Shown here: positions 33,867-42,966 of the stretch, in pieces
Layout: the number at the start of each line of letters is the position of its first letter
Numbering within the stretch: the stretch's first letter is position 1
Source of the DNA: Anaerolineae bacterium
Lineage (GTDB): Bacteria; Chloroflexota; Anaerolineae; Aggregatilineales; J027
Assembly (NCBI GenBank): GCA_008933735.1
Contig: WBUL01000005.1
Location: 62,001-126,000, forward strand
DNA length: 64,000 bases
Direction of reading: 5' to 3'
The notes under the pieces: generated by a model
Databases searched by the model: none
Told to the model about the DNA's origin: nothing
Seen by the model: only the letters and a program-made list of their open reading frames with translations
Made by a program: the position numbers and the translations under genes

Positions 33867-36311
33867 ATGTCCACAAAACAAATTACCCTGCCCGTGACGG
33901 GTATGACGTGTGCCAACTGTGTCAGAACGGTTGAACGTGCTGTTCGCAAATTGGAGGGTGTAGAAAACGCAACTGTCAACTATGCCAGCGAAAAAGTCGA
34001 GGTCATTTTTGATCCGTCACGGCTCAACGAAGCCGCTATCGTGGAAAAAATTGAAAATGCAGGATATGGCGTTCCAACGGCGCAGATAGAACTGCCCATC
34101 ACTGGTATGACTTGCGCCAACTGCGCTGCAACGGTGACCCGTGCCCTCAGGAAAGTCCCTGGGGTGTTGGATGCTGAGGTGAATTATGCGACGGAACATG
34201 CCAAGGTCAGGCTGGCAGCGGGTACAGCCCAGACCAGCGACCTGGTAGCTGCGGTTGAAAAAGCAGGTTACGGTGTCGTGCTGGCAGAAGATGACGATGA
34301 GCTTGAGGACGCCGAAGCCGCCGCTCGTGCTGCCGAGTTGAGACATCAATATCAGCGCCTGGCAGTGGGAATCGTTTTTACCCTGCCTGCTTTCCTTATC
34401 AGTATGCTGCGCGATGTGGATGTGTTAGGGATGTGGGCGCATGAATCCTGGGTGAATTACCTCCTGTGGGCATTAGCGACCCCTGTTCAATTTTATGTCG
34501 GATTGGATTATTATGTTGGCGCGTATAAGGCGCTCCGCAACCGGACTGCCAATATGGATGTGCTGGTCGCGCTGGGATCGTCCGCCGCATATTTCTACAG
34601 CATTCCGATTGTGCTGGGTTACCATGAGCTTGGAATGCACCTGTATTTTGAAACTGCTGCTGTGATCATCACTTTAATTGTGGTCGGCAAAGTGCTGGAG
34701 GCGCGTGCGAAGGGTAAGACCAGCGAGGCTATCAAGGCGCTGATCGGGTTGCAGCCCAAAACAGCGCGAGTGGTGCGTAACGGCATCGAAACCGATGTTC
34801 TGATTTCGCAGGTGCGGGTGGGCGACTTTGTCATCGTTCGCCCCGGTGAAAAGATCCCGGTGGATGGGGTCGTTACGGAAGGCAAAAGCACGGTGGACGA
34901 GAGTATGATCACAGGGGAATCGCTTCCGGTGCAGAAGAACGAAGGGGATAATGTCACAGGGGCGACCCTGAACAAAAATGGCCTCCTGAAGTTCAAAGCA
35001 ACCCGTGTGGGGCGTGAAACCGTGCTGGCGCAGATTATCAAACTGGTGGAACAGGCGCAGGGCAGTCAGGCACCGATTCAGCGTGTGGTGGACAAGGTAT
35101 CGGCTGTGTTTGTTCCAGTGGTGATTGCCATTGCGCTGCTCACGTTTACCATCTGGTTTGTTACAACAGGTGATTTTACCGATGCACTGGTGCGGACGAT
35201 TGCTGTGTTGGTAATTGCCTGCCCCTGTGCAATGGGTTTAGCCACCCCCACTGCCATCATGGTAGGCATTGGCAAGGGCGCAAGCAGCGGGATTCTGTTC
35301 AAAAATTCAGATGCTTTGCAGCGTGCGAACAAGTTGCAGGCTGTTATCCTGGATAAAACCGGAACCCTGACACGCGGCGAGCCCTCTGTGACCGATATAG
35401 TGGTCAGCCGGAGTTGGCAGGGTAGCGAGACGGATTTGCTGACAATTGCCGCCAGTCTTGAGCGCGGCAGCGAGCACCCACTGGGCGAAGCGATTGTCCA
35501 TGCGGCGGAAACCAGATCATTACCCTTGAGCACTCCGCAGCAGTTTGAGGCGATTACTGGCAAAGGAGTCACAGGACAGGTGGCGGGGCAGAACGTGCTG
35601 CTCGGTAACCTGGCGCTGCTGAATGCGAACCAGGTGCATTTAAATGGTCTGGAATCTGAAGCCCAGCGCTTGCAAAATGACGCAAAAACCGCGATGTGGG
35701 TCGCTGTTGAAAACCAGGCGGTAGGGTTGATCGCAGTCGCTGATACCATCAAAGAAGGTTCACGCGATGCCGTCCAGCAGATGAAAACACAGGGGTTACA
35801 GGTCGTCATGATGACGGGTGACAACCGCGCCACCGCTGAAGCCATTGCCCGCGAAGTAGGAATTGACCGGGTATTTGCCGAAGTCCTGCCAGAAGATAAA
35901 GCTAATAAGGTGAAAGCATTGCAGGATGAGGGGTTGGTTGTGGGCATGGTCGGCGATGGCATTAATGATGCGCCTGCGCTGGCACAGGCGGATGTCGGGA
36001 TGGCGATTGGCACTGGAACGGATGTGGCGATGGAAACGGCGGATGTGACCCTAATGCGTGGTGATTTACGGAGTATCCCCCAGGCTATCAGGCTTTCACA
36101 TATGACCATGCGGACGATCTGGGAGAATCTGTTCTGGGCCTTCGGTTATAACGTCGTTCTCATTCCAGTGGCGGCAGGGGTGTTGTCGTTGGTGAGCTTC
36201 GCGCCAGATTTCTTGAAAGAGCTTAATCCAATGCTGGCTGCCTTTGCGATGGCTTTCAGCAGCGTGAGTGTCGTGAGCAACAGCCTTCGGCTTCGCAGGA
36301 AAATGATTTAG
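33867..36311 (+). CDS. copA: Copper-exporting P1B-type ATPase
   Basis: 814 aa from ATG 33867 (AGGGG upstream; GTG 33861 is the alternative). Two N-terminal HMA domains, each with GMTCANC. Eight spans expected; the CPC ion motif is in [14 protein letters not shown], the actuator has TGES, the phosphorylation site is [11 protein letters not shown], the nucleotide domain has SEHPLGEA, and the hinge is [18 protein letters not shown]-terminal span motif [15 protein letters not shown] is the Cu(I) type (M-x2-S-S). Exports Cu(I) from the cytoplasm; last gene of the CsoR-controlled operon. Confidence 0.96.
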   Translation: MSTKQITLPVTGMTCANCVRTVERAVRKLEGVENATVNYASEKVEVIFDPSRLNEAAIVEKIENAGYGVPTAQIELPITGMTCANCAATVTRALRKVPGVLDAEVNYATEHAKVRLAAGTAQTSDLVAAVEKAGYGVVLAEDDDELEDAEAAARAAELRHQYQRLAVGIVFTLPAFLISMLRDVDVLGMWAHESWVNYLLWALATPVQFYVGLDYYVGAYKALRNRTANMDVLVALGSSAAYFYSIPIVLGYHELGMHLYFETAAVIITLIVVGKVLEARAKGKTSEAIKALIGLQPKTARVVRNGIETDVLISQVRVGDFVIVRPGEKIPVDGVVTEGKSTVDESMITGESLPVQKNEGDNVTGATLNKNGLLKFKATRVGRETVLAQIIKLVEQAQGSQAPIQRVVDKVSAVFVPVVIAIALLTFTIWFVTTGDFTDALVRTIAVLVIACPCAMGLATPTAIMVGIGKGASSGILFKNSDALQRANKLQAVILDKTGTLTRGEPSVTDIVVSRSWQGSETDLLTIAASLERGSEHPLGEAIVHAAETRSLPLSTPQQFEAITGKGVTGQVAGQNVLLGNLALLNANQVHLNGLESEAQRLQNDAKTAMWVAVENQAVGLIAVADTIKEGSRDAVQQMKTQGLQVVMMTGDNRATAEAIAREVGIDRVFAEVLPEDKANKVKALQDEGLVVGMVGDGINDAPALAQADVGMAIGTGTDVAMETADVTLMRGDLRSIPQAIRLSHMTMRTIWENLFWAFGYNVVLIPVAAGVLSLVSFAPDFLKELNPMLAAFAMAFSSVSVVSNSLRLRRKMI

Positions 36312-36651
36312 GTCTTACGCTCGTTGTGGTACAAGTGCCATTTCCCTATGGCCTGCCCCTGTTTCGGCGGGTCACGCGGGTAAAAATCGCCGCTTAAGAC
36401 CGTGCCCCTACGAAAATCGGGGCGTGGTCTGAGTGCACACAGCGAGCGGAGACCTACCCATTCAGGCGTATTTGCCCGACATCTGTGAGAACTCGCATAA
36501 GACCCGATTTAGCTTTTCGGTGTAACCCTTAGTTAACAGTTGACAAGAGAAGGGGTTATTTGAAAGTGAGCTGCACAAATTCACTCCATCCCGCTTGACT
36601 TAGGCGAACAAAAGTTCTATCCTTAAATCACTGTTACACATCTCAAGGGAT
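36312..36651. other. 340-bp non-coding region with inverted repeats
   Basis: No supported gene. It contains a 12-bp stem (arms 36397-36408 and 36419-36430, two G-U wobbles in RNA) with a 10-nt loop. The unit TAAGACC or its complement GGTCTTA recurs at ~36312-36318, ~36394-36401 and ~36496-36502, the outermost two as inverted repeats around the region. It could be a small non-autonomous element or a structured RNA. The 3' end holds the promoter of the BNR gene. Confidence 0.4.
36595..36623 (+). promoter_or_regulatory. Sigma-70-type promoter of the BNR/MoaD-like pair
   Basis: TTGACT (36595-36600), 17-bp spacer, TATCCT (36618-36623). The start site near 36630 leaves a ~28-nt leader with AAGGGA (36645-36650). 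Confidence 0.65.
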
Positions 36652-36657
36652 ATGAAT

Positions 36658-37773
36658 ATGAGCGAAGTCCGTGTTCTGGTTGGTACACGCAAAGGCGCGT
36701 TCGTTCTGCGTTCGAACGAGCAGCGCAAAGACTGGGAGGTCGATGGTCCGCATTTTCCCGGATGGGAAATCTATCATATCACTGGAACGCCCACCGACCC
36801 CAACCGACTGTATGTGTCGCAGTCTGGCGGTTGGTTTGGACAGGTCATACAACGTTCCGACGATGCCGGAAAAACATGGGAAACTGTCGGTAACGAATTT
36901 ACCTATGACGGCGTACCCGGAACGCATCAGTGGTACGACGGCTCACAGCATCCTTGGGAATTCAAGCGTGTCTGGCATCTTGAACCCTCACCAACCAACC
37001 CGGACTCGGTTTATGCAGGTGTTGAAGATGCTGCCCTGTTTCATTCAAACGATGGTGGCAGAACCTGGAGTGAATTGTCGGGACTGCGTAGCGTTAAGGG
37101 AAATCTGTGGCAGCCCGGCGCGGGCGGCATGTGCCTCCATACTATCATCCTGAGTCCTGACGATCCCAACCGCATATTCGTCGCAATCTCCGCCGCAGGT
37201 GCGTTCCGCACCGACGATGGTGGTATGACTTGGCGCCCGATTAATCAAGGGCTGAAATCGGAACATGAGCTGCCGGATGCTGCTGCCGAAGTCGGGCACT
37301 GTGTGCACAGCATCGCTATGCACTCGTCTCGTCCAAATACACTGTTCATGCAGAAGCACTGGGACGTGATGCGCTCGGACGACGCTGGCGAATTGTGGCG
37401 CGAAGTCAGCGGCAACCTGCCCAGCGATTTTGGCTTTCCAGTCGCTGTACATGCTCATGAACCGGAGACCATTTACGTTGTGCCGATCACGAGCGACTCT
37501 CATCATTTTCCGCCCGATGGCAAACTGCGCGTCTATCGAAGCCGATCAGGAGGCAACGACTGGGAGGCCCTGAGTAATGGGCTACCACAAAATCATTGTT
37601 ATGTGAATGTGCTGCGTAACGCACTTGCTGTGGATACGCTGGACTCATGTGGTATCTATTTTGGCACCACCGGCGGACAAGTATATGTTTCTGCTGATTC
37701 AGGGGATAACTGGATGCCAATTGTCCACGATCTGCCGCCTGTACTCTCGGTCGAGGTGCAAATTCTGTCATGA
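36658..37773 (+). CDS. BNR/sialidase-like beta-propeller protein
   Basis: 371 aa from ATG 36658, chosen because AAGGGA ends 7 bases upstream; the ATG at 36652 is too close. No signal peptide. Asp-box (BNR) repeats recur: [60 protein letters not shown], consistent with a six/seven-bladed propeller of the sialidase/Vps10 type. Asp boxes are structural, so enzyme activity is not implied. Its stop overlaps the next start (ATGA), which ties it to the MoaD/ThiS-like protein. Confidence 0.8.
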   Translation: MSEVRVLVGTRKGAFVLRSNEQRKDWEVDGPHFPGWEIYHITGTPTDPNRLYVSQSGGWFGQVIQRSDDAGKTWETVGNEFTYDGVPGTHQWYDGSQHPWEFKRVWHLEPSPTNPDSVYAGVEDAALFHSNDGGRTWSELSGLRSVKGNLWQPGAGGMCLHTIILSPDDPNRIFVAISAAGAFRTDDGGMTWRPINQGLKSEHELPDAAAEVGHCVHSIAMHSSRPNTLFMQKHWDVMRSDDAGELWREVSGNLPSDFGFPVAVHAHEPETIYVVPITSDSHHFPPDGKLRVYRSRSGGNDWEALSNGLPQNHCYVNVLRNALAVDTLDSCGIYFGTTGGQVYVSADSGDNWMPIVHDLPPVLSVEVQILS

Positions 37774-38066
37774 TTTGGGTGACCCTGCCGACACACTTAC
37801 GTGCCCTGGCGCAAGTGACCGGTCCGATTGCGCTCCAGGTGGAGGAACCAGTTACCCAGAGGGCTATCCTGGACGCGCTGGAGGCGGCTTACCCTATGCT
37901 GCGCGGTACCATCCGTGACACGGTTACTAAGGAGCGCCGACCCTTTGTCCGCTTTTTTGCCTGTGGGGAGGATCTTTCCCATGAGCCAGCGGAAGCACCC
38001 GTGCCCATCGATGTCATGATGGGGATTCAGCCGTTTCGCATCATCGGCGCAATGGCGGGGGGGTGA
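37770..38066 (+). CDS. MoaD/ThiS-family ubiquitin-like protein
   Basis: 98 aa. Beta-grasp pattern ([40 protein letters not shown]) ending in the free di-glycine IIGAMAGG that in MoaD and ThiS is adenylated and thiocarboxylated. Somewhat longer than MoaD (~81 aa), with an insert around residues 50-80. No MoaE, ThiG or E1-like gene is adjacent; instead it is translationally coupled to the BNR propeller. A sulfur-carrier or protein-modifier role is possible. Confidence 0.75.
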   Translation: MIWVTLPTHLRALAQVTGPIALQVEEPVTQRAILDALEAAYPMLRGTIRDTVTKERRPFVRFFACGEDLSHEPAEAPVPIDVMMGIQPFRIIGAMAGG

Positions 38067-38150
38067 GGCGTTCTGTTTGCAAGCAGAACCGAGGCACTTC
38101 AACAGCGTATTCATACCGCGCTCTGGCATCAGATGATGTGGAACTTGTCG

Positions 38151-38177
38151 GGAAAGCGCTCCATGCAGGCGCTTTCC
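38151..38177. terminator. Perfect 9-bp hairpin between convergent genes
   Basis: GGAAAGCGC (38151-38159) pairs with GCGCTTTCC (38169-38177), loop 9 nt, in the gap between the MoaD-like and cupin genes. No U-tract on either strand. Confidence 0.45.
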
Positions 38178-38211
38178 CCATCTGGCTAAAACAGTTGTCA
38201 ATTCAAGATTA

Positions 38212-38712
38212 TCATCCGCCAATGCCGGGTGGTGGTTCCAGCGTCTCAGTGCCATATTGTCTGAGGGTGGCAACAATCATCTCCACATTCGGCGGGGCTG
38301 CTGGCGCGGGCGGAAGCGTAAGAGTCTTGGCTGGTTCACCCGTCTCGAAGAACCACTGATCGAGGCCAGCGGGTGTGCCAACGCCGAACCAGCGTGCCGT
38401 TTCGGAAAGAATTTGAAAGGTATGGGGTACATTACGCGGAATGTAAACGAATGTGCCGGGCTCGCCAATTCGGTCTTCAGTTGCGGTGATGAAACGAATT
38501 GTCCCATCGAGAACAAACCAGAATTCGTCCTCCCGGCTATGGGAGTGCAAGGGCACAGCCATACTCCGGTCTGCCAGCCCTTCCAACGCCCAGAACTGCC
38601 CGTTGGTCTCTGTGCCCAGCGCCTTAAAGGTGAGCAATGCGCCCAGGTGCCAGAGGGCTCTCCCTTGTTTACCTTCCAGTAAGATTGGTTTCAGTTGCGC
38701 CGCTTCCATCAT
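38212..38712 (-). CDS. Cupin-domain protein
   Basis: 166 aa; GAGGAG precedes the ATG by 8 bases. Cupin motif 1 is PLHSHSREDEFWFVLDG (His, His, Glu metal ligands) and motif 2 is GTFVYIPRNVPHTFQ (His ligand), so a metal site is probable. The C-terminal ~40 residues are Pro-rich. Similar small cupins bind or modify flavonoids, sugars or aromatic compounds; substrate not deducible. The next upstream minus-strand gene, 102 bp away, is a LuxR-type regulator. Confidence 0.82.
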   Translation of the reverse strand: MMEAAQLKPILLEGKQGRALWHLGALLTFKALGTETNGQFWALEGLADRSMAVPLHSHSREDEFWFVLDGTIRFITATEDRIGEPGTFVYIPRNVPHTFQILSETARWFGVGTPAGLDQWFFETGEPAKTLTLPPAPAAPPNVEMIVATLRQYGTETLEPPPGIGG

Positions 38713-38814
38713 TTCAATATCTCCTCTTCAATGCACTGAAAGGATGATACAGACATCTGATCAGCAGAACATCGGGGATACCCCCTAATGAGACCCCCTA
38801 TTTTTATCCCGGAG

Positions 38815-40476
38815 CTAATCAATGATGGTAGGAAGTTTGCCACTGGCAGAAAAGGCGGCGATTTCGGCGCGACTGCGAAGGTTCAATTTGCTCAAGATTC
38901 GGCTGACGTGGTGTTCGACAGTTTTGGCACTGATCACCAAGCGTTCCGCAATGTCACGATTGGTCAGACCCAGCGCAATCAGGGTGGCAACTTCCGTTTC
39001 TCGCCGGGTGAGGGGTTTCTGCGTTCGTGACATAGTTCCGCGAGTAATTCCAAGCTGCCGTAGCAGCCCGGATGCCTTCGCTGCGTCATGTTCTGCCCCA
39101 ATGCGCTCAAAGGTAGCAAGCGCACCTTTTGCCCAGGCTATAGCCCCTGCCGGATCACTACCCTGAAGCATCTGTGCCATTCTCAGCCTGACTTGTCCGG
39201 CAAGCAAAGATTGTTGGTACGACTGTAAATGTTCCAGCGCAAGATTAAAACTTGCTTTGGCTGCCACGAAATCATCTACGTGAAAGCTAACCCGTCCCTT
39301 CATGAATTCAATCTGTGCTGTCAATAGAGGGCTATGCGCTTGCTCTGCCATGTCAGTAAGATAGGTCATGGCACGCTGGATATCAGCCCGATCATCTATT
39401 GTGAGCAAGACCTCCACTAGCAGAAGAATCACAGGAAGATGATAAAGTGTATACGATGAAGAGTCTGGAAGGGCATGTTCCAAAATCGCTCTGGCAAGTG
39501 CTGTTTCCCCCTTTTTCAAATATAAACGTGCCAGCGGAATGACGGCAGCATCTTGATCTTCCATGCCGTTGAGTAGCAGCTCAGCTTCTTCAACTTTTCC
39601 CTGACAAACCCGCAAGTCAGCCAGTTTGATAACGGCATGAATTCGAAGCCCTTTATGGCCCTGCTCAAATGCATGAATAGCATCGACCAGCGCTGCCTCC
39701 GCTTCCTTCCAGCGCCCAAGGGCAGTCATCAATCCACCATAAGCGGTACGGCAATAAGCAGCCAAGAATGGGCAGCTATAACGTTGAGAAAACTCCGTGG
39801 CTGCCCGACACCAGAGGTCACTACGAGCCAAATCCCCTGCAACTTCGCAAGTTGAAAGCATCACGCAGAAAATCTCGCTAATAACCGCGAGGTCAGTGAT
39901 TTCTCCCCCTGTGGCCATAGTCATGGCTTCATCAAGACGAGCCATTCCGTCGCCCACATGTCCCAGTGTGACCAGTGCCTGTCCATAAAAAGCCAGTGCA
40001 AAGGCCTCAAGGTGACTATCACCACTCAGGTGTGCGGCAGCGATACTCTGAGTGGCTATGGCTACCATTTCCTGGGGTTTTGCAAGCATAGACGCACGCA
40101 GGATGGCGAACCATGCCCGCGCCAAGCCTGCGTTCAGTTGCTGAATAAGTTGTTCTGCACGGGCGAACCACCCCCGCATCGCTGGGAAATTGGCATTCAG
40201 GAAAATCTGCTCTCGTGCCAGCCAGCAGGCGATTAAGGCCGCGTGCCCCGTTTCTCCCTGCTCTTTGAATCCTTTGTAAGCCAGGGTGCGGTGACGATGT
40301 GCAGCATCGATTTCGTTAAGCCACCAGAGTGCTATACCAAGTCCATCATGGGCTTCTGGGGTCTCTATTGAGCTTAAGGCTCTCTCAAAGGCGGATCTAG
40401 CATCGTTCCAGGCCGCTATTTTTAAGGCAGCATGTCCTGCAATAATGTTTTCTTGGGCAGTGTTTGTGTCTGGCAT
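38815..40476 (-). CDS. TPR-containing LuxR-family transcriptional regulator
   Basis: 553 aa from ATG 40476 (an in-frame TTG at 40488 adds four residues). Residues ~1-470 are TPR-like helical repeats (AWNDARSAFERALSSIETPE, KEAEAALVDAIHAFEQGHKG, AKASFNLALEHLQSYQ). Residues ~485-545 are a LuxR/GerE helix-turn-helix: LTRRETEVATLIALGLTNRD, IAERLVISAKTVEHHVSRIL. It lacks the NACHT/AAA ATPase of MalT-type regulators, so the TPR part likely senses a partner protein. Confidence 0.85.
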   Translation of the reverse strand: MPDTNTAQENIIAGHAALKIAAWNDARSAFERALSSIETPEAHDGLGIALWWLNEIDAAHRHRTLAYKGFKEQGETGHAALIACWLAREQIFLNANFPAMRGWFARAEQLIQQLNAGLARAWFAILRASMLAKPQEMVAIATQSIAAAHLSGDSHLEAFALAFYGQALVTLGHVGDGMARLDEAMTMATGGEITDLAVISEIFCVMLSTCEVAGDLARSDLWCRAATEFSQRYSCPFLAAYCRTAYGGLMTALGRWKEAEAALVDAIHAFEQGHKGLRIHAVIKLADLRVCQGKVEEAELLLNGMEDQDAAVIPLARLYLKKGETALARAILEHALPDSSSYTLYHLPVILLLVEVLLTIDDRADIQRAMTYLTDMAEQAHSPLLTAQIEFMKGRVSFHVDDFVAAKASFNLALEHLQSYQQSLLAGQVRLRMAQMLQGSDPAGAIAWAKGALATFERIGAEHDAAKASGLLRQLGITRGTMSRTQKPLTRRETEVATLIALGLTNRDIAERLVISAKTVEHHVSRILSKLNLRSRAEIAAFSASGKLPTIID

Positions 40477-40686
40477 GATATATTTCAAATCTCTTCACCG
40501 TCCACTTTTGTATCAGTCGATTGTAAAATCAGACAAAATGATGTATCTCGTTCGTAGGTGATTGTCATTGGTAGGAAGCACACGATTCTTGTTTCAGTAA
40601 TTATATCTCTGTTTGTAATAGCCAACATCGCTTACAATGACACAGGAAACTTTAATATGCTGCCCTGGATTTAAGGAAAGTTGAGG

Positions 40687-41235
40687 ATGGACGATACAAC
40701 TCAAACGGAAGGGCCAATCGTGCTGGTGCGGCCTGAACAAGAACCAATGTACCCAGTCGTTTTTGAAGTCCTGGAAAAAGCGTTTGGGCGCCCTGACGAA
40801 GCGCAGTTGGTCGAAAAGCTCCGTCAGACCGAAAATTTTGACCCGCGCTTGTCTCTAGTCGCGCTGAGAGATGGCGTAGTCGTTGGTCATGTGCTGTTTT
40901 ATCCAGTCACGGTTGAAATGCCGGACGGCACAGCGACCCACGCGATGGGCTTAGGGCCAGTGGGCGTGCTGCCAGCGCACCAAAATATCGGCATTGGGGA
41001 AGCGCTTATCTGGCAGGGCCTTGAAATCTGCCGCAAGGAAAAAGAATACCGGGTGATTGTTGTGGGGCATCCGACTTACTACCCGCGCTTCGGATTCAAG
41101 CGGGCCAGCACCTTTGGACTGAAATGCGCTTATGATGTGCCGGACGATGCATTTATGGCCTGCGAACTAAAATCGGGCGCATGGGATGGAATTACAGGCG
41201 TTGCGAAATATCACCCCTTTTTTGACGGGGTGTAA
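40687..41235 (+). CDS. GNAT-family N-acetyltransferase (YhbS-like)
   Basis: 182 aa from ATG 40687 (AAGGAA 8 bases upstream). GNAT core: VVGHVLFYPVTVEM (strand 4), then LGPVGVLPAHQNIGIGEALI, which is the acetyl-CoA pyrophosphate loop (Q/R-x2-G-x-G/A, here QNIGIG). GHPTYYPRFGFKRAS near the C-terminus is characteristic of YhbS-type members. Acceptor unknown. Its stop is directly abutted by the stop of the opposing thioredoxin-like gene, with no bases between. Confidence 0.88.
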   Translation: MDDTTQTEGPIVLVRPEQEPMYPVVFEVLEKAFGRPDEAQLVEKLRQTENFDPRLSLVALRDGVVVGHVLFYPVTVEMPDGTATHAMGLGPVGVLPAHQNIGIGEALIWQGLEICRKEKEYRVIVVGHPTYYPRFGFKRASTFGLKCAYDVPDDAFMACELKSGAWDGITGVAKYHPFFDGV

Positions 41236-41622
41236 TCAATTCTCCAGCGTATCCTGGATCGCAAGCTCAAGGCGATCCATATTTTGCTCCCCAAATCCAC
41301 GCCATAGTTCTTTGCCATCGGGCTGGACAATCAGATAGGCGGGATGTCCTGGTAAGTTTTTTTGGTTGAAGGCCGCTTCTCCGTCCCCATTATCGCCTGC
41401 ATTGACCTCGACAAAGGCCATTTCCGCACCGTAGTTTTCCTTGAGCCCATTCACGATGGGCTGCATTCGCATTCAAGGAGCTCAGTTATCGGTGTAGAAA
41501 AAGAGGAAGGTCGGCTTATCCTTCGCTAACGGGAGCAGATCAGACAGAGATTGGCTTTTCTCTTGGGTGCACGCAGCCAGTATGAGCAGTGGGAGTAATA
41601 ATAAAATCCAGAAGTTTCGCAT
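41236..41622 (-). CDS. Thioredoxin-like lipoprotein with two in-frame TGA codons at the CxxC positions (candidate selenoprotein, Sec-Ala-Pro-Sec)
   Basis: 128 residues if both internal TGA are read through. ATG 41622 begins a lipoprotein signal with lipobox L-I-L-A-A-C (Cys18). Residues ~36-125 are a thioredoxin fold: KPTFLFFYTDN, then TGA-GCT-CCT-TGA (residues 47-50, codons 41484-41482 to 41475-41473), then MRMQPIVNGLKENYG, FVEVNAGD, the cis-Pro strand GHPAYLIVQPDG and LWRGFGEQN. The two TGA fall exactly on the two Cys of W-C-x-P-C, while the frame on both sides is continuous and family-like. Selenocysteine insertion explains this best; double nonsense mutation is the alternative. TATACT (41630-41635) ends 7 bases before the ATG. 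It would act outside the membrane as a disulfide reductase or isomerase. Confidence 0.75.
41438..41479 (-). promoter_or_regulatory. SECIS-like hairpin at the second TGA
   Basis: On the minus strand an apical 6-bp stem GCCCAT/ATGGGC (arms 41445-41450 and 41456-41461) encloses the loop CGTGA (41451-41455). An outer stem TCCTTGA/TCAAGGA that includes the second TGA closes below it, with 11 unpaired bases on the 5' side. The apical loop starts 17 nt after the second TGA and 26 nt after the first, and has G at its second position; bacterial SECIS elements follow these rules. Confidence 0.6.
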
Positions 41623-41696
41623 GATGTTCAGTATACACCTTTAAAACTGAACAGGGGGCTCTCGCACCCCCTGCCCAATCGGACTTGAGTAAAAAC

Positions 41697-42956
41697 CTAG
41701 CGCTCAGGCCAGTTTTCCAGGGTAGTCTTCATCTTCATCATAAAACTATCGCCCGTTGCCCCGTCCGCGACACGATGGTCAAAGGTCAGGCTGATGTAAC
41801 AGCATGGGCGAATTGCAATCGCGTCGTTAATGACTTTGACACGTTTTTCCATCAAACCCACTCCAACAATTGCACTCTGTGGCTGATTGATGATGGGTGT
41901 GGCGAACAGACTGCCAGAGACCCCATGATTGGTCAGGGTGATCGTGCCGCCTTTTACCTCATCGGCGGTAAGCTGCTTGTTCCGTGCCCGCTGGGCAAGA
42001 TCGTTGACCTGGGCTGCAAGGCCGATCAGGTTCAGCCGTTCAGCGTTTTTAATGACGGGCACGATTAAACCATTGTCCAGCGCGACCGCCATACCCACAT
42101 GGATATGATGGTGCAGGTAAATGCCATCTTCCATCCATTGGCTGTTGATAATGGGTTGGGTGCGACAGGCTTCCACAATCGCCGCTACAAAATACGCAGT
42201 CAGGGTTAAATTGATGCCCTGTCTGGCGGCCTGCGGTTTATTCGCTTCCAGATGTTTCAGCACGTTGGTCAAATCGGCTTCAAAAACTGTCGTAACATGC
42301 GGGGCGGTGTGGAGCTTGGACTGTACCATATGGTCGGCGATGGCCCGCCGCATCGCGTTGAGCTGAATCAATTCACCCGGCACACCCTTCGGGATGGATT
42401 CAACGGGTATCGCACGTGCAGGAGCTTCTTCTTCAGTGTCTGTTGGCTTGAACAAATCGCCCGATCCAGGACGCTCCCAGGGAGGTAGTTCCTCGTCTTT
42501 GGTCTGTGACTCAAGATAGCTTTCGACATCTTTTTTTGTCACGCGGCCATCTCGACCTGTCCCAGAAATTTTATGGACATCAAGTTGGTGCTCCGCGACC
42601 ATCCGTGCCACTACCGGGCTTAAGCGGGTACCGCGTTTTTCTTCAGATGGCTCTATTTTTGCAGGCGGGTGGTGTTTACCATTCTCATGATGGTCTGGTA
42701 CCTCTGACGACTTTTCACCTGGTTCACCAATCAAACAGAGTACAGTGCCTGTGCCAACAGTTGTGCCTGCCTCTACATAAATTTCGAGCAGCGTTCCAGA
42801 TGCCGGAGCAGGAATCTCGCTGTCTACCTTATCCGTCGAAACTTCCAGCAGTGCTTCATATTCATCGACCCGATCCCCGATCTTTTTCAGCCAGGTATTC
42901 ACCGTTCCTTCGACCACCGATTCGCCCAGTTGAGGCATAATGACTTTTGTTGCCAT
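41697..42956 (-). CDS. 2-oxoacid dehydrogenase E2 (dihydrolipoyl acyltransferase)
   Basis: 419 aa from the ATG at 42956, six bases after AGGAGG; an ATG six bases earlier is too close. Lipoyl domain at 1-77 with Lys43 in EVSTDKVDSEIPAPASG; Pro/Glu-rich linker; peripheral subunit-binding domain ~107-145 (RLSPVVARMVAEHQLDVHKI, GRVTKKDV); catalytic domain ~195-419 with TLTNHGVSGS and the active-site TFDHRVADGATGD. One lipoyl domain and the two-chain E1 suggest a branched-chain or acetoin/pyruvate complex. No E3 gene in the window. Confidence 0.92.
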   Translation of the reverse strand: MATKVIMPQLGESVVEGTVNTWLKKIGDRVDEYEALLEVSTDKVDSEIPAPASGTLLEIYVEAGTTVGTGTVLCLIGEPGEKSSEVPDHHENGKHHPPAKIEPSEEKRGTRLSPVVARMVAEHQLDVHKISGTGRDGRVTKKDVESYLESQTKDEELPPWERPGSGDLFKPTDTEEEAPARAIPVESIPKGVPGELIQLNAMRRAIADHMVQSKLHTAPHVTTVFEADLTNVLKHLEANKPQAARQGINLTLTAYFVAAIVEACRTQPIINSQWMEDGIYLHHHIHVGMAVALDNGLIVPVIKNAERLNLIGLAAQVNDLAQRARNKQLTADEVKGGTITLTNHGVSGSLFATPIINQPQSAIVGVGLMEKRVKVINDAIAIRPCCYISLTFDHRVADGATGDSFMMKMKTTLENWPER

Positions 42957-42966
42957 AAGCATCCTC

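Noticed and set aside
35078..36109. 343-codon antisense frame opposite copA
   Set aside because: It has the low-complexity Ser/Thr/Ala composition of a mirror frame and lies wholly inside a certain copA gene.
38072..38091. Short inverted repeat GTTCTG/CAGAAC after the MoaD-like gene
   Set aside because: A six-bp stem without a T-tract; the 9-bp hairpin at 38151-38177 is the better candidate for the end of both transcripts.
41236..41472. Separate 78-aa gene starting MRMQP
   Set aside because: It begins exactly after a TGA at the second redox position, has no ribosome site, and its missing N-terminal half is present in the same frame upstream. It is better read as part of the longer candidate selenoprotein.
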